Positions 46,430 through 54,943 of a stretch of 64,000 bases of DNA are shown here, piece by piece. The position numbers were made by a program, and so were the translations under genes. The notes under the pieces are model-generated. The model worked only from the letters and a program-made list of their open reading frames with translations, ran no database searches and was not told the DNA's origin. Every line of letters starts with the position of its first letter. Position 1 is the stretch's first letter. This DNA comes from Achromobacter sp. MFA1 R4 (GTDB taxonomy: Bacteria; Pseudomonadota; Gammaproteobacteria; Burkholderiales; Burkholderiaceae_B): NCBI RefSeq assembly GCF_900156745.1, contig NZ_LT707065.1, positions 1,860,001 through 1,924,000 on the forward strand. The letters are read 5' to 3'.

Positions 46430-47395
46430 TCAGTCCGGCTTGATCCCGGCGGCCTTGATGATCGCCACGTTGCGCTCGAGCTCGGATTCCACCTTGCGGC
46501 GGAACGTCGCCGGGTCGGAAAAGGTGGCGTCAAAGCCCAGCTCCTGCAGCTTGGCGCGCGTATCGGGTTCGGCCATGACCGCTTCGATCTCCTTGGACAG
46601 CCGCGCCACGACGGGCGCCGGCGTGCCGTGCGGCATGACCACCCCGAACCACGTCTCGAAGTCGTAGCCCGAGAAGCCGCTTTCGGCGACCGTGGGCACG
46701 TCCGGCACCAGGGACGAACGCGCGTTGCCCGTCAGCGCCACCGCGCGCGCCTTGCCTGCCTTGATCTGCGGAAGACTGGCCACCAGCGTGTCGATCGACA
46801 AGGGAATCTGGTTGCCGATCAGGTCCGTCATGGCGGGTGCGCTGCCGCGGTAGGGCACGTGCAGCAGCTTGGCGCCCGTGCGCTGGGCCAGGGACTCGCC
46901 CGCGATGTGCGGCGTGGAGCCGTTGCCGAAGGACCCGAAGCTGAGCGGCTGCGACGCCGATTTGCTGGTGATGTCGGCCACGGTGCCGATGCCGGTCTGC
47001 GGATTGGTCAGGATCACGAACGGCGTACTGCCCGCGATCGCGACGTACTCGTAGCTCTTGAGCGGGTTGTAGTTGAGGTTGGAATAGAGCAGCGGGTTCA
47101 GCGTGAAGGTGGGCGCGCCCGTGATCATGAAGGTATAGCCATCGGGTGCGGCGCGGGCGACGGCCGTTGCGCCGATGCTGGTGTTGGCGCCCGGCTTGTT
47201 CTCGACCACCACGGTCTGGCCCATTCGCGCGCCCAGCTTGGCGGCGAACAGGCGGCCGATGACGTCCGTCGATCCGCCCGGCGGAAAGGGCACGACCATG
47301 GTGATCGGCTTGCTGGGATAGTCCTGCGCCAGGGCCAGCACCGGCGCGGCGGCCAGTGCGCACAGCGCGATCGCGCGAGCGATGGGTTTGCTCAT
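46430..47395 (-). CDS. Bug-family tripartite tricarboxylate transporter substrate-binding protein
   Basis: This is a periplasmic binding protein of the Bug/TctC family, 321 residues. The signal peptide ends ALA/QDYPS (~residue 24). The ligand loops follow (PITMVVPFPPGGSTDVIGRL and VVENKPGANTSIGATAVARAAPDGYTF). It lies 31 bp downstream of an amidase gene on the same strand, and an IclR regulator diverges from that pair. A role in uptake of an amide or carboxylate that the amidase hydrolyses is inferred from this arrangement. Confidence 0.93.
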   Translation of the reverse strand: MSKPIARAIALCALAAAPVLALAQDYPSKPITMVVPFPPGGSTDVIGRLFAAKLGARMGQTVVVENKPGANTSIGATAVARAAPDGYTFMITGAPTFTLNPLLYSNLNYNPLKSYEYVAIAGSTPFVILTNPQTGIGTVADITSKSASQPLSFGSFGNGSTPHIAGESLAQRTGAKLLHVPYRGSAPAMTDLIGNQIPLSIDTLVASLPQIKAGKARAVALTGNARSSLVPDVPTVAESGFSGYDFETWFGVVMPHGTPAPVVARLSKEIEAVMAEPDTRAKLQELGFDATFSDPATFRRKVESELERNVAIIKAAGIKPD

Positions 47396-47426
47396 TGAAA
47401 TTCCCCTTGTGTGGTTTGTCAGGTGT

Positions 47427-48869
47427 TCAGTTGGGCAGCACGGGCGCCTGGCGCCAGTACTGCGTGGCCTGTTCGAATGCGTGGGCCAGTTGCAGCAGGG
47501 CGCGCTCTTGCCGATAGCGGCCCACGATCTGGATGCCGACGGGCAGGCCGGTCTCGGTAAACCCACAGGGCACCGAGATCGCGGGGTGGCCCGTCAACGA
47601 CAGGTAATAGCCCGAGCGCATCCAGTCGATGTAGTTCTGCATCGGCGTGTCTTCGATGCGATGCACGGTTTCCTGCTCTACCGGAAACGGCAGCACCTGG
47701 CTGACCGGCCCGATCATGAACTCATACGTCTGCATGAACGCATGCATGCGGGCGAACAGGGCGGCGCGGTCGCGCTCGGCCTGCACGACGGCGGTTGCCG
47801 GCTGCGTGAGCCCCAGTTCGATGTTCCAGATCACCGAGTCCTTGAGCAGATGACGATGCTCGCGCAGTGCGGCCTCGTAGCCCACGGCGAAGGTCTGCGC
47901 GCGCAGCGCCTGGAACGACGCGTCCGCGCCGCTGAAGTCGGGGCAGGCGGGTTCCACCACCGCGCCCAGGTCGGCAAAGACCGGCAGATGGCGCTCCAAT
48001 GCGCGCTCGACGGCCGGCTCGACGGGCAGGCCACCCCATGTCGGCGCATAGGCGATGCGCACGCCCTTGAAATCGCGCGCCAGGCTGTCCAGGAATCGAT
48101 TGGGGTCCTGGTCGATGGCCAGCGGATCGCGCGCGTCGACACCGGCCGTGGCGGCGAGCAGGAGCGCCACATCGGCAACGGTGCGCGCCATCGGCCCGGC
48201 GACCGTCAGGGTGTTGTACGGGCTGGCGGTGGGCCATTGCGGCACGCGTCCCGGAGACGGGCGCAGGCCCACCACGTTGCAGAACGAGGCCGGATTGCGC
48301 AGGGACCCGCCCATGTCCGTTCCGTCGGCCAGCGGCGCCATGCGTGCAGCCAGGGCGGCAGCCGCGCCGCCGCTGCTGCCGCCGGCGGTCATGCGCGGAT
48401 CGTAGGGGTTGCGCGTGGGTCCGAAGACCGTGTTGAAGGTTTGCGAACCGGCCCCGAATTCCGGCAGGTTGGTCTTGCCCAGCGTGATCGCGCCAGCCGC
48501 GCGCTCACGGCTCACGATGAGGCTGTCGCGGTCCGGCACGAAATCGCGGTAGAGCGGCGATCCATAGGTGGTGCGCATGCCGGCGGTCAGGAACGAATCC
48601 TTGTGGACGATGGGCAGGCCGTGCAGCAGGCCCAGCGGACGGCCGGCGGCCTGGTGCGCATCGGCCTGCGCGGCGCGCGCCATGGCGCCTTCGGCGTCCA
48701 GCGTGACCACGGCGTTCACCGCGGGATTCCAGGCTGCGATGCGGTCCAGGTGCGCGGCCATCACGTCGCGAGCACTGACGCGGCCTGCAGCGATGTCATC
48801 GCGCAGCGCGACAGCGCTAAGGTCGCAGAGCGTCGACGTCGCGGGCCGGGTGGGGGTCGAAAATTCCAT
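47427..48869 (-). CDS. Amidase-signature-family amidohydrolase
   Basis: This is a cytoplasmic amidase with a Ser-cisSer-Lys triad that hydrolyses a carboxamide. The 480-residue product has the general-base Lys in GLPIVHKDSF (~residue 87) and the signature MTAGGSSGGAAAALAARM (~160-177) holding both serines, with GTDMGGSLRNPA downstream. The ATG at 48869 gives MEFSTPTRP. An upstream in-frame start seven codons earlier lies in the operator region and is rejected. It is transcribed away from an IclR-type regulator and followed by a Bug-type binding protein. The substrate is unknown. Confidence 0.92.
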   Translation of the reverse strand: MEFSTPTRPATSTLCDLSAVALRDDIAAGRVSARDVMAAHLDRIAAWNPAVNAVVTLDAEGAMARAAQADAHQAAGRPLGLLHGLPIVHKDSFLTAGMRTTYGSPLYRDFVPDRDSLIVSRERAAGAITLGKTNLPEFGAGSQTFNTVFGPTRNPYDPRMTAGGSSGGAAAALAARMAPLADGTDMGGSLRNPASFCNVVGLRPSPGRVPQWPTASPYNTLTVAGPMARTVADVALLLAATAGVDARDPLAIDQDPNRFLDSLARDFKGVRIAYAPTWGGLPVEPAVERALERHLPVFADLGAVVEPACPDFSGADASFQALRAQTFAVGYEAALREHRHLLKDSVIWNIELGLTQPATAVVQAERDRAALFARMHAFMQTYEFMIGPVSQVLPFPVEQETVHRIEDTPMQNYIDWMRSGYYLSLTGHPAISVPCGFTETGLPVGIQIVGRYRQERALLQLAHAFEQATQYWRQAPVLPN

Positions 48870-48870
48870 A

Positions 48871-48889
48871 TGTATTGCTATACGATACA
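48871..48889. promoter_or_regulatory. Imperfect dyad in the amidase-IclR gap
   Basis: TGTAT and ATACA (48871-48875 and 48885-48889) flank nine bases with one further matched pair. The region 48862-48920 is strikingly AT-rich. It may be the operator for the IclR-type regulator over both promoters. It lies just upstream of the amidase ATG. Confidence 0.4.
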
Positions 48890-49006
48890 AAGTATTGAAT
48901 AATCAACTTTATAGTTGGTATTCCCCGCGCCAACAATCCGGGGAAACTAGCGCATCCCTGGGCCGGTGGGCATCGCCGGCTGCCCGATTCCTCGCCACGA
49001 GCCGCC

Positions 49007-49819
49007 ATGACAAAGCCCTCGCCAGACAATCCAGCCGCCTCAGCGCAGGACGCCCCCGACCCCGCGGACGACCCGCTGTTCGTCGCATCGCTGGAGAAGG
49101 GCATGCGCGTGCTGGAGGCGTTCCGCGACGCCACCGACACGCTCGGGTTGACGGAGATCGCCGCGCTGACCCGCCTGGGCAAGAGCGCCGCGCAGCGCTT
49201 CGTGCACACCTGGGAACGGCTGGGCTACCTGAGCAAGGACACCGCCTCGCGCCGCTACCGGCTTGGTCCGCGCGTCGTCGAGCTGGGTTACTTCTTCCTG
49301 CGCACCGACCGCCTGGTGTCCATGGCCGCCCCGCATCTGGTCGCGCTGCGCGACCGCTGCGGCCTGGCGGTGCACATGAGCGTGCTGGCGGGCGGCGACA
49401 TGATCTACCTGCTGCGCCTGCCCAGCCGGCAGCTCACGCTGGCCGAAATGCTGCCGGGTCGCCGCATGCCGGCCTGGTGCAACAGCGGCGGCCGCATGCT
49501 GCTGAGCCAGCTCGACGACGACGCGATTCGCCAGACGCTGTTGCGCGCGCCCCCGCGCGCCTTCACCCCGCGCACCGTGATCGAGCCACAGGCGCTGCTG
49601 GCCCTGATTCAGCAGGCTCGGGACGAGGGCTACGCGCTGACCGAGGACCAGGTGCTGCAGAACCAGGTCGGCGCCGCCGTGCTGCTGCGCGACGCGCGGG
49701 ACGTGCCCCTGGCCGCCATCAGCGTCAGCGCCCCCCGCCACGACTATCCCGCCGACCGCCTGCTGCGCGACATCGTGCCGCAGCTGTTCCGCACCGCGCA
49801 TGCGATCCAGCACGGGTGA
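49007..49819 (+). CDS. IclR-family transcriptional regulator
   Basis: This 270-residue IclR-type regulator has a winged helix-turn-helix (about residues 26-88: VASLEKGMRVLEAFRDATDTLGLTEIAALTRLGKSAAQRFVHTWERLGYL) and a GAF-like effector domain (~95-260) with the conserved LAEMLPGRRMPAWCNSGGRMLL segment. It is closest in style to PcaR/PobR-like members. It diverges from the amidase-Bug gene pair across 137 bp and very likely controls them, responding to the amide or acid substrate. Confidence 0.92.
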   Translation: MTKPSPDNPAASAQDAPDPADDPLFVASLEKGMRVLEAFRDATDTLGLTEIAALTRLGKSAAQRFVHTWERLGYLSKDTASRRYRLGPRVVELGYFFLRTDRLVSMAAPHLVALRDRCGLAVHMSVLAGGDMIYLLRLPSRQLTLAEMLPGRRMPAWCNSGGRMLLSQLDDDAIRQTLLRAPPRAFTPRTVIEPQALLALIQQARDEGYALTEDQVLQNQVGAAVLLRDARDVPLAAISVSAPRHDYPADRLLRDIVPQLFRTAHAIQHG

Positions 49820-49841
49820 CCACGCAATTTATCGACCCGTT

Positions 49842-49870
49842 TTGCATTCTTTCGATTTTTTGTGCATAAT
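49842..49870 (+). promoter_or_regulatory. Promoter of tRNA-Asn
   Basis: TTGCAT (49842-49847), a 17-base spacer and CATAAT (49865-49870) are followed by a GC-rich discriminator, as expected for a stable-RNA promoter under stringent control. It lies 17 bp before the tRNA. Confidence 0.75.
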
Positions 49871-49887
49871 TCGGCCCCTCTACCTGT

Positions 49888-49963
49888 TCCCCGATAGCTC
49901 AGTCGGTAGAGCGACGGACTGTTAATCCGCAGGTCGCTGGTTCGAGCCCAGCTCGGGGAGCCA
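49888..49963 (+). tRNA. tRNA-Asn (GUU anticodon)
   Basis: A complete 76-nt cloverleaf is present. The acceptor arms are TCCCCGA and TCGGGGA, G is the discriminator and CCA is encoded. The D-loop is AGCTCAGTCGGTAGAGC. The anticodon stem GGACT/AGTCC-type helix holds the loop with GTT, and the T-arm has GGTTCGAGCCC. No integrated element follows it. Confidence 0.97.
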
Positions 49964-49989
49964 AGAATTTGCAGTACCGCAGTACCCTT

Positions 49990-50021
49990 AAAAAAGCCCG
50001 CAACGTGTTTGCGGGCTTTTT
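49990..50021 (+). terminator. Rho-independent terminator after tRNA-Asn
   Basis: AAAAGCCCGCAA pairs with TTGCGGGCTTTT around a short loop, followed by more T. It lies 27 bases after the tRNA and is strong in both directions. Confidence 0.93.
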
Positions 50022-50091
50022 GCATTGGGGCCGCGCAGCCGGGTGGGCGTTCACCCGCATGGCGTAGCATGGCCAGGTCCGCTTCAACCCG

Positions 50092-51039
50092 ATGCCCGCC
50101 ATGCGTTCCACCCGATCCCTGCCGCCCCTGATCTCCCTGCGCGCCTTCGAGGCGACCGCGCGGCGCCTGAGCTTCTCGCAGGCCGCTGAGGAGCTCTACG
50201 TCACGCAGAGCGCCGTCAGCCATCACATCCAGCGCCTGGAATCGGAACTGGGCATCGCGCTCTTTGAGCGGCGCACGCGCGCCATTGCGCTCACCGCCCA
50301 GGGCCAGGCCTATTACGAACGCGTGCATGCGGCGTTCGAACTGCTGCGCCTAGGCACGGACGAGGCCCGCGCGCATGATCCGGCCCGCAAAACGTTTCAG
50401 AAACCGCTGCGGATCGGATTGCTGGCGTCGTTTGCCACGCGTTGGCTCGCGCCGCGCCTGCCGGCCTTTGCCGCCGCGCATCCCGGCATCGATCTGCAGC
50501 TGCAGCCCGATATCGCGTTGGCGGACGTGGCGGGCGGCGAGGTCGACGCCGCGATTCGCTATGGGCGCGGCGGCTGGCCCGGCGTGCGGTCCACGCTGCT
50601 GATGACCGAGCGCCTGTCCGTCGTATGCGCGCCCGCGCTGGTCGCCGGCCGGAAGCGGCCGAAGTCGGCGGCCGATCTGCTGCGTCACCCGCTCCTGGTC
50701 TCGCACGCCAGGCAACCCTTTGAATGGGACGCGTGGGCGCGCCTGCAGGGCCTGGACTTGAGCCGCGCAGGGACGGTGCGTCTGCACGACTACAACATCG
50801 TCGTGGAAGCCGCGCTCGCGGGGCAGGGGCTTGCCATGGGCCGCGAGCGCCTGATCGCCGCGCATCTGGCCAGCGGCGCGCTGGTGCAGGCGCTGCCGGG
50901 CGCCGTGCTGGAGGATCCACGCATCGGCTGGTGGTTCGTCACGCCGCGCGGCGTGTCCAGCGAGCCTGTCCAGGCCTTGCGCGACTGGCTGGCGGAAACG
51001 GCAGCCCAGGCGACCCGCTGCCCCGTCGGCACGCATTAG
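50092..51039 (+). CDS. LysR-family regulator (GcvA-like)
   Basis: This is a 315-residue LysR-type regulator. The N-terminal segment LPPLISLRAFEATARRLSFSQAAEELYVTQSAVSHHIQRLESELGIALFERRTRAIALTAQG is the DNA-binding domain typical of the GcvA group. The effector domain with VAGGEVDAAIRYGRGGWPGVRSTLLM fills the rest. The start could be the ATG at 50092 or the one at 50101. Neither has a clear ribosome site. It lies upstream of and in line with a RidA gene and a class V aminotransferase gene, a 117-bp gap apart, and probably controls them. Confidence 0.88.
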   Translation: MPAMRSTRSLPPLISLRAFEATARRLSFSQAAEELYVTQSAVSHHIQRLESELGIALFERRTRAIALTAQGQAYYERVHAAFELLRLGTDEARAHDPARKTFQKPLRIGLLASFATRWLAPRLPAFAAAHPGIDLQLQPDIALADVAGGEVDAAIRYGRGGWPGVRSTLLMTERLSVVCAPALVAGRKRPKSAADLLRHPLLVSHARQPFEWDAWARLQGLDLSRAGTVRLHDYNIVVEAALAGQGLAMGRERLIAAHLASGALVQALPGAVLEDPRIGWWFVTPRGVSSEPVQALRDWLAETAAQATRCPVGTH

Positions 51040-51091
51040 TTTTACTCATACGTGCAATGCAAGAATTGATTGGTCACGCGACGCGGCGACC

Positions 51092-51109
51092 GATAGCATC
51101 GATAGCATC
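51092..51109. repeat. Tandem repeat of 9 bp (two copies) upstream of the RidA gene
   Basis: GATAGCATC occurs twice in direct succession, about 50 bp before the ATG at 51157. It could be a doubled half-site for the upstream LysR-type regulator. Confidence 0.6.
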
Positions 51110-51156
51110 GGGGTAGCTTCCCGAATCGCTTCTCATCAACTCTCAGGTGATCCGAT

Positions 51157-51630
51157 ATGACCCGCAGCATTTCCGCCCGCGTTGCCGAACTTGGCTTGAC
51201 CCTGGACGCCGCCGCCGCGCCGGCCGCCAATTACGTGCCCTTCGTCCTGGAAGGCAACCTGCTTTATATCTCCGGCCAGATTTCCCGCAAGGACGGCAAG
51301 GCGGCCTACCTGGGCCGGCTGGGCGACCAGGTGTCGGATGCCGACGGCGTGGCGGCCGCGCGCGCCTCGGCGCTGGGCATCCTGGCGCAGATCGCCGCCG
51401 CCACGGGCGACCGCCTGGACCGCGTGGCCCGCGTGGTCCGGTTGGGCGTGTTCGTGGCCAGCGCCCCCGACTTCAACCGCCAGAGCGCGATCGCGAACGG
51501 CGCCTCGGACCTGATGGTCGACGTGTTCGGCGACGCCGGCCGCCATGCGCGCAGCGCCGTCGGCGTGGCGTCCCTGCCGCAAGGCGTGGCGGTGGAGGTC
51601 GAAGCCGTCATCGCGCTGACCCAGGCCTGA
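51157..51630 (+). CDS. RidA/YjgF-family protein (long form)
   Basis: This is a 157-residue member of the Rid family, trimeric proteins that deaminate reactive enamine/imine intermediates made by PLP enzymes. It shows GNLLYISGQISRKDG, the YLGRLGDQVSDADGVAAARASALGILAQIAAATGDRLDRVARVVRLGVFVASAPDF stretch and the C-terminal GVASLPQGVAVEVEAVIAL. The conserved Arg of RidA (the R in GVARLP-type motifs) appears as Ser here (VASLP), as in some Rid2-7 subgroups, so deaminase activity is uncertain. Its neighbour is a PLP enzyme, consistent with a shared pathway. Confidence 0.88.
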   Translation: MTRSISARVAELGLTLDAAAAPAANYVPFVLEGNLLYISGQISRKDGKAAYLGRLGDQVSDADGVAAARASALGILAQIAAATGDRLDRVARVVRLGVFVASAPDFNRQSAIANGASDLMVDVFGDAGRHARSAVGVASLPQGVAVEVEAVIALTQA

Positions 51631-51655
51631 TCCCGGCCGCCTGAAAGGAGCCGCC

Positions 51656-52882
51656 ATGACTGCCCCCCTCCCGCCGAGCACCGTGCAGGCGCTGCGCGCC
51701 ATGGCGCCCGGCACGCAAAGCTCGGTGCACTTCAACCATGCCGGCGCGTCGTTGCCGTCCACCGCCACGCTGCAGGCGATCCATGCGCATCTGAAGCGCG
51801 AAGCGGCGCAAGGTCCGATGGAGGCCGGCGTCGCGGCGCGCGATCTGACCGAAGCGGCGCGCACGCTGGCGGCGCAACTGCTCAACGCCCAGGTCGATGA
51901 AATCGCGCTGACGGGAGGCAATTCAGCCGGGTGGGGCGCGGCTTTCGCGGCGCTGCCGGGGTGGCGGCCCGGCGACCGCATCCTGGTCGGCCGCCACGAA
52001 TGGGGCGGCAACCTGGCCACCATGCGGCTCCATGCGGCGCGCGCCGGCGCCACGCTGGAGACCATTGCGTCGGACGACAGCGGATGCGTGGACGCGCAGG
52101 CGCTGGAAGCCATGTTGGACGAGCGCGTGCGGCTGATCGCGCTGACCTGGCTGCCCGCCAACGGCGGTCTCATCAACCCGGCCGCCGCCATCGGACAGGT
52201 CGCGCGCCGGCATGGCATTCCCTATTTCGTCGACGCCGCGCAGGCAATCGGACAGATCCCCATCGATGTGGAGCAGGTCGGCTGCGACGTGCTCAGCGGC
52301 CCGGGCCGCAAGGCCTTGCGCGGGCCGCGCGGAACCGGAATCCTGTACGTGCGGCGCGCCTTCCTGGACCGCCTCACGCCCGCCTTCGTCGATACGCATT
52401 CCGCGCCGCTCGATGCGGATGGCCAGCCCGTCCTGCGCCCGGACGCCGCGCGCCTGGAGTCCGCCGAGAACTCGCTGGCGCTGCGCTGTGGCCTCGCCAA
52501 TGCCTTGCGCGAGGCGCTGGATCTGGGGCTGGACACGATCCGAGCCAGCATCGACGCCAACGCCCAGGCGCTGCGCGCCGAACTGGCGGCGATTCCCGGC
52601 GTCACCGTGCTGGACCAGGGCCGCGAAAAATCCGGGCTGGTTGCGTTCAACGTGGCAGGCCAGGACGCCGCGGACGTGCAGCGCAGGCTGTCGGCGCAGG
52701 GCATCACGATCGGCAGCAACGGCGTGCCCTACACGCCGCTGGACATGCAGGCCCGCGGCCTGGACCGGATCGCGCGCGCGTCGGTCAGTTACCTGACGAG
52801 CAGCGCCGAGATCGACCGCCTGCTGGAAGCCTTGCGCGCGCTGGCCGGCCAAACCCGCGGTGGGCGCGGAGCAGCGGGCTAG
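51656..52882 (+). CDS. Class V aminotransferase / cysteine-desulfurase-like PLP enzyme
   Basis: This is a 408-residue fold-type I PLP enzyme of the class V aminotransferase superfamily, akin to isopenicillin N epimerase and cysteine desulfurase relatives. It has SVHFNHAGASLP at the N-terminus, LTGGNSAGWGAAF, the PLP-binding Asp in YFVDAAQAIGQIPIDVEQVGCDVLSGPGRKALRGPRGTGILYVRR with the Schiff-base Lys (~residue 220), and a C-terminal domain. No active-site Cys loop typical of IscS is seen, so desulfuration is unlikely. It follows the RidA gene by 25 bp. The real substrate is unknown. Confidence 0.87.
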   Translation: MTAPLPPSTVQALRAMAPGTQSSVHFNHAGASLPSTATLQAIHAHLKREAAQGPMEAGVAARDLTEAARTLAAQLLNAQVDEIALTGGNSAGWGAAFAALPGWRPGDRILVGRHEWGGNLATMRLHAARAGATLETIASDDSGCVDAQALEAMLDERVRLIALTWLPANGGLINPAAAIGQVARRHGIPYFVDAAQAIGQIPIDVEQVGCDVLSGPGRKALRGPRGTGILYVRRAFLDRLTPAFVDTHSAPLDADGQPVLRPDAARLESAENSLALRCGLANALREALDLGLDTIRASIDANAQALRAELAAIPGVTVLDQGREKSGLVAFNVAGQDAADVQRRLSAQGITIGSNGVPYTPLDMQARGLDRIARASVSYLTSSAEIDRLLEALRALAGQTRGGRGAAG

Positions 52883-53784
52883 GCCCGCCCCGCCATCGCG
52901 CCGCGCCTGGCAAACGGCGACCACTTCGTGAAGACGAGCAGGTTGCCCAGCATCACCAATGCCAGCCCCGACAGCGCCTGGGGCGTCCACCGGTATCCCT
53001 CGACGACGGTAGACACGCTCAGCGCGACGACCGGGAACAACACCGTGCAGTACGCCGCCCGGGCGGGGCCCATGCGGCCCACCAGCGTCAGATAGGCGGT
53101 GAAACCGACGATGGACCCCGCCACGGCCAGGTACAGCAGCGCGCCCACGTAGGGCGGCGAGGGATCGAAGTCGAACGGCAGCCCCGTGGCCACGCAGCCG
53201 GCCAGCAGGATCGCCGCGCCGTAGAGCATGCTGTAGGCATTGCCGGTGAGCGGCCGGATGCCGGCGCGCTGCTGCAGCGACGACAGCATGTTGCCCGTCG
53301 AAAAGCACAGCGTGCCAAGCAGCGCAAACCCCAGGCCCAGCAGGGTTTCATGGCTGGCCTCCTGGCTCGCCAGCTCCGGCCAGAACAGCAGCGCCAGGCC
53401 GCAAAAGCCCAGCGCCCCCGCCGCCATGACGCGCGCCGTGATGCGGGTGCCGAACCACAACCGCGCATTGACGGCGTTCCAGAGCGTCGCGGCGGAAAAC
53501 ACCACCGACACCAGGCCGCTGGGAATCCACTGCGTGGCCGAATAGAAGCACAGGAAATTCAGGCAGAACAGGCACAGGCCCTGGCCCACGCACAGCCAAT
53601 GGCCGCGCCGGTCCAGCTTCTGCAGTTTGCGCATCAGCCGCAGCGCCGCGAACAACAGCAGCCCCGCCAGCGCGAAGCGGTAGAAGATCGACACGGGAAT
53701 GGCGACCACGCCGAGCTGCAGCTTGATGGCGATCCAGGTCGTGCCCCAGATCAGGACGGTAAGCAGGTAGAGGGAAAGATTCAT
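52879..53784 (-). CDS. DMT-superfamily (EamA) exporter
   Basis: This is a 301-residue inner-membrane protein with ten hydrophobic helices in two EamA repeats (LYLLTVLIWGTTWIAIKLQLG... and GLGFALLGTLCFSTGNMLSSLQQ...). Such proteins export amino acids and other metabolites. The ATG at 53784 opens the family N-terminus MNLSLYLLTVLIWGTTW. Longer upstream extension is rejected. It converges on the class V aminotransferase gene (four-base overlap of the 3' ends) and diverges from an AraC-type regulator across 171 bp, its likely controller. Confidence 0.9.
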   Translation of the reverse strand: MNLSLYLLTVLIWGTTWIAIKLQLGVVAIPVSIFYRFALAGLLLFAALRLMRKLQKLDRRGHWLCVGQGLCLFCLNFLCFYSATQWIPSGLVSVVFSAATLWNAVNARLWFGTRITARVMAAGALGFCGLALLFWPELASQEASHETLLGLGFALLGTLCFSTGNMLSSLQQRAGIRPLTGNAYSMLYGAAILLAGCVATGLPFDFDPSPPYVGALLYLAVAGSIVGFTAYLTLVGRMGPARAAYCTVLFPVVALSVSTVVEGYRWTPQALSGLALVMLGNLLVFTKWSPFARRGAMAGRA

Positions 53785-53955
53785 GATGCGGCGTGCGCCG
53801 GGCTGCTGCGCAAAGATCGAATACGGACGCCGGCGGCCGCCCCGGTCGCCGGGCATCCAGTGTGCGCCGGGCTGCCGCGCCGCGATTGCCGGTTCTTGCG
53901 CTTTTGTCCGAATCGGGCGCGTCGCGCGCGCGGGATCGCAGTAGCATTCCTTCCC

Positions 53956-54846
53956 ATGGGCAACACCGCTACGGCCCCGGCCGATTTCTCCGTCTTCCGC
54001 ACCCTGTCGCGCTCCACCGCGACGCTGCAGCGCGCCGCGTCGCTGGGCGAAGGCATGGCGATCTCGCAATGGTCGCGCACCGCCCGCGAAACGCTGGCCT
54101 ACGACACGCCCGGCCATCACACGCTGTCGCTCTACCTGCAAGGCGGCGACAAGTCGTTCCGGGTCGGCCAGGACGCGCTGCATGGCGGCGCGGACAAGTT
54201 CTGCGTGCTGCCCGCCGAGCACCATTCCCGCTGGTGCATGAACGACAACGTGCATTTCCTGCACCTGTACATCGCGCCGCAGCGCCTGGCGCGCGAAGCC
54301 GTCATGCGGCTGGACTGCGAACCGCGCACGCTGGAGCTGCGCGACCGCACCTACATCCACGACGACTCGCTGATCGACGTCTGCCGCCGGCTGCTGGGCA
54401 CCGACTGGAGCCAGCCGGCCGACCGCCTGGCCGCGAGCAGCGCGGCCGAGACCGTGCTGCAACACCTGCTGGTCCAGGGCGTTGCGCGCAAGACGCCGCA
54501 GCCCGCCCGCGGCGGGCTCGCCCCCGGCGTGCGCCGCCGCGTCATGGACTACGTGGACACCCATCTGGCCGATCCCCTGACGCTGGACGAACTCGCCGGC
54601 GTCGCGGCGCTGTCCACCTATCATTTCGCCCGCATGTTCCACGCCTCGTTCGGCGAGCCGCCTCACGCCTGGGTGCGCGGCCGGCGCCTCGCCCGCGCCA
54701 GAAGCCTGCTGGCGACGGGCAAGGGCGACCTGGCAGGCATCGCGCAAGCCTGCGGCTTCGGCAGCGCCAGCCACCTCGCGCGCGTCTTTCGCGACGCCAT
54801 CGGCGTCACCCCTGGCCAGTACCGCAGCGCGCGCGCCAGCCACTGA
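53956..54846 (+). CDS. AraC-family transcriptional regulator
   Basis: This is a 296-residue regulator with an N-terminal effector-binding region (cupin-like, ~30-130) and a C-terminal double helix-turn-helix (~188-292: VMDYVDTHLADPLTLDELAGVAALSTYHFARMFHASFGEPPHAWVRGRRLARARSLLATG...IAQACGFGSASHLARVFRDAIGVTPGQYR), a clear AraC/XylS match. It diverges from the EamA exporter gene and probably governs it. The ATG at 53956 is taken because upstream in-frame sequence belongs to neighbouring genes. Confidence 0.92.
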   Translation: MGNTATAPADFSVFRTLSRSTATLQRAASLGEGMAISQWSRTARETLAYDTPGHHTLSLYLQGGDKSFRVGQDALHGGADKFCVLPAEHHSRWCMNDNVHFLHLYIAPQRLAREAVMRLDCEPRTLELRDRTYIHDDSLIDVCRRLLGTDWSQPADRLAASSAAETVLQHLLVQGVARKTPQPARGGLAPGVRRRVMDYVDTHLADPLTLDELAGVAALSTYHFARMFHASFGEPPHAWVRGRRLARARSLLATGKGDLAGIAQACGFGSASHLARVFRDAIGVTPGQYRSARASH

Positions 54847-54943
54847 CACGGCGCGCTGGCGGGCGGTGTTCCGCACCGTGCGGTCTACAATGGCGCATCG
54901 CCCTAGCGGCCTCACTCGGCCTGATCCTGCCTGCACCGACGCG

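Noticed and set aside
51656..52882. IscS/SufS-type cysteine desulfurase
   Set aside because: The active-site Cys loop is not visible, and there are no Fe-S assembly neighbours.
51931..54846. A 971-codon plus-strand frame ending in the AraC regulator
   Set aside because: The upstream part is an out-of-frame shadow of the aminotransferase and exporter genes. The AraC protein begins at 53956.
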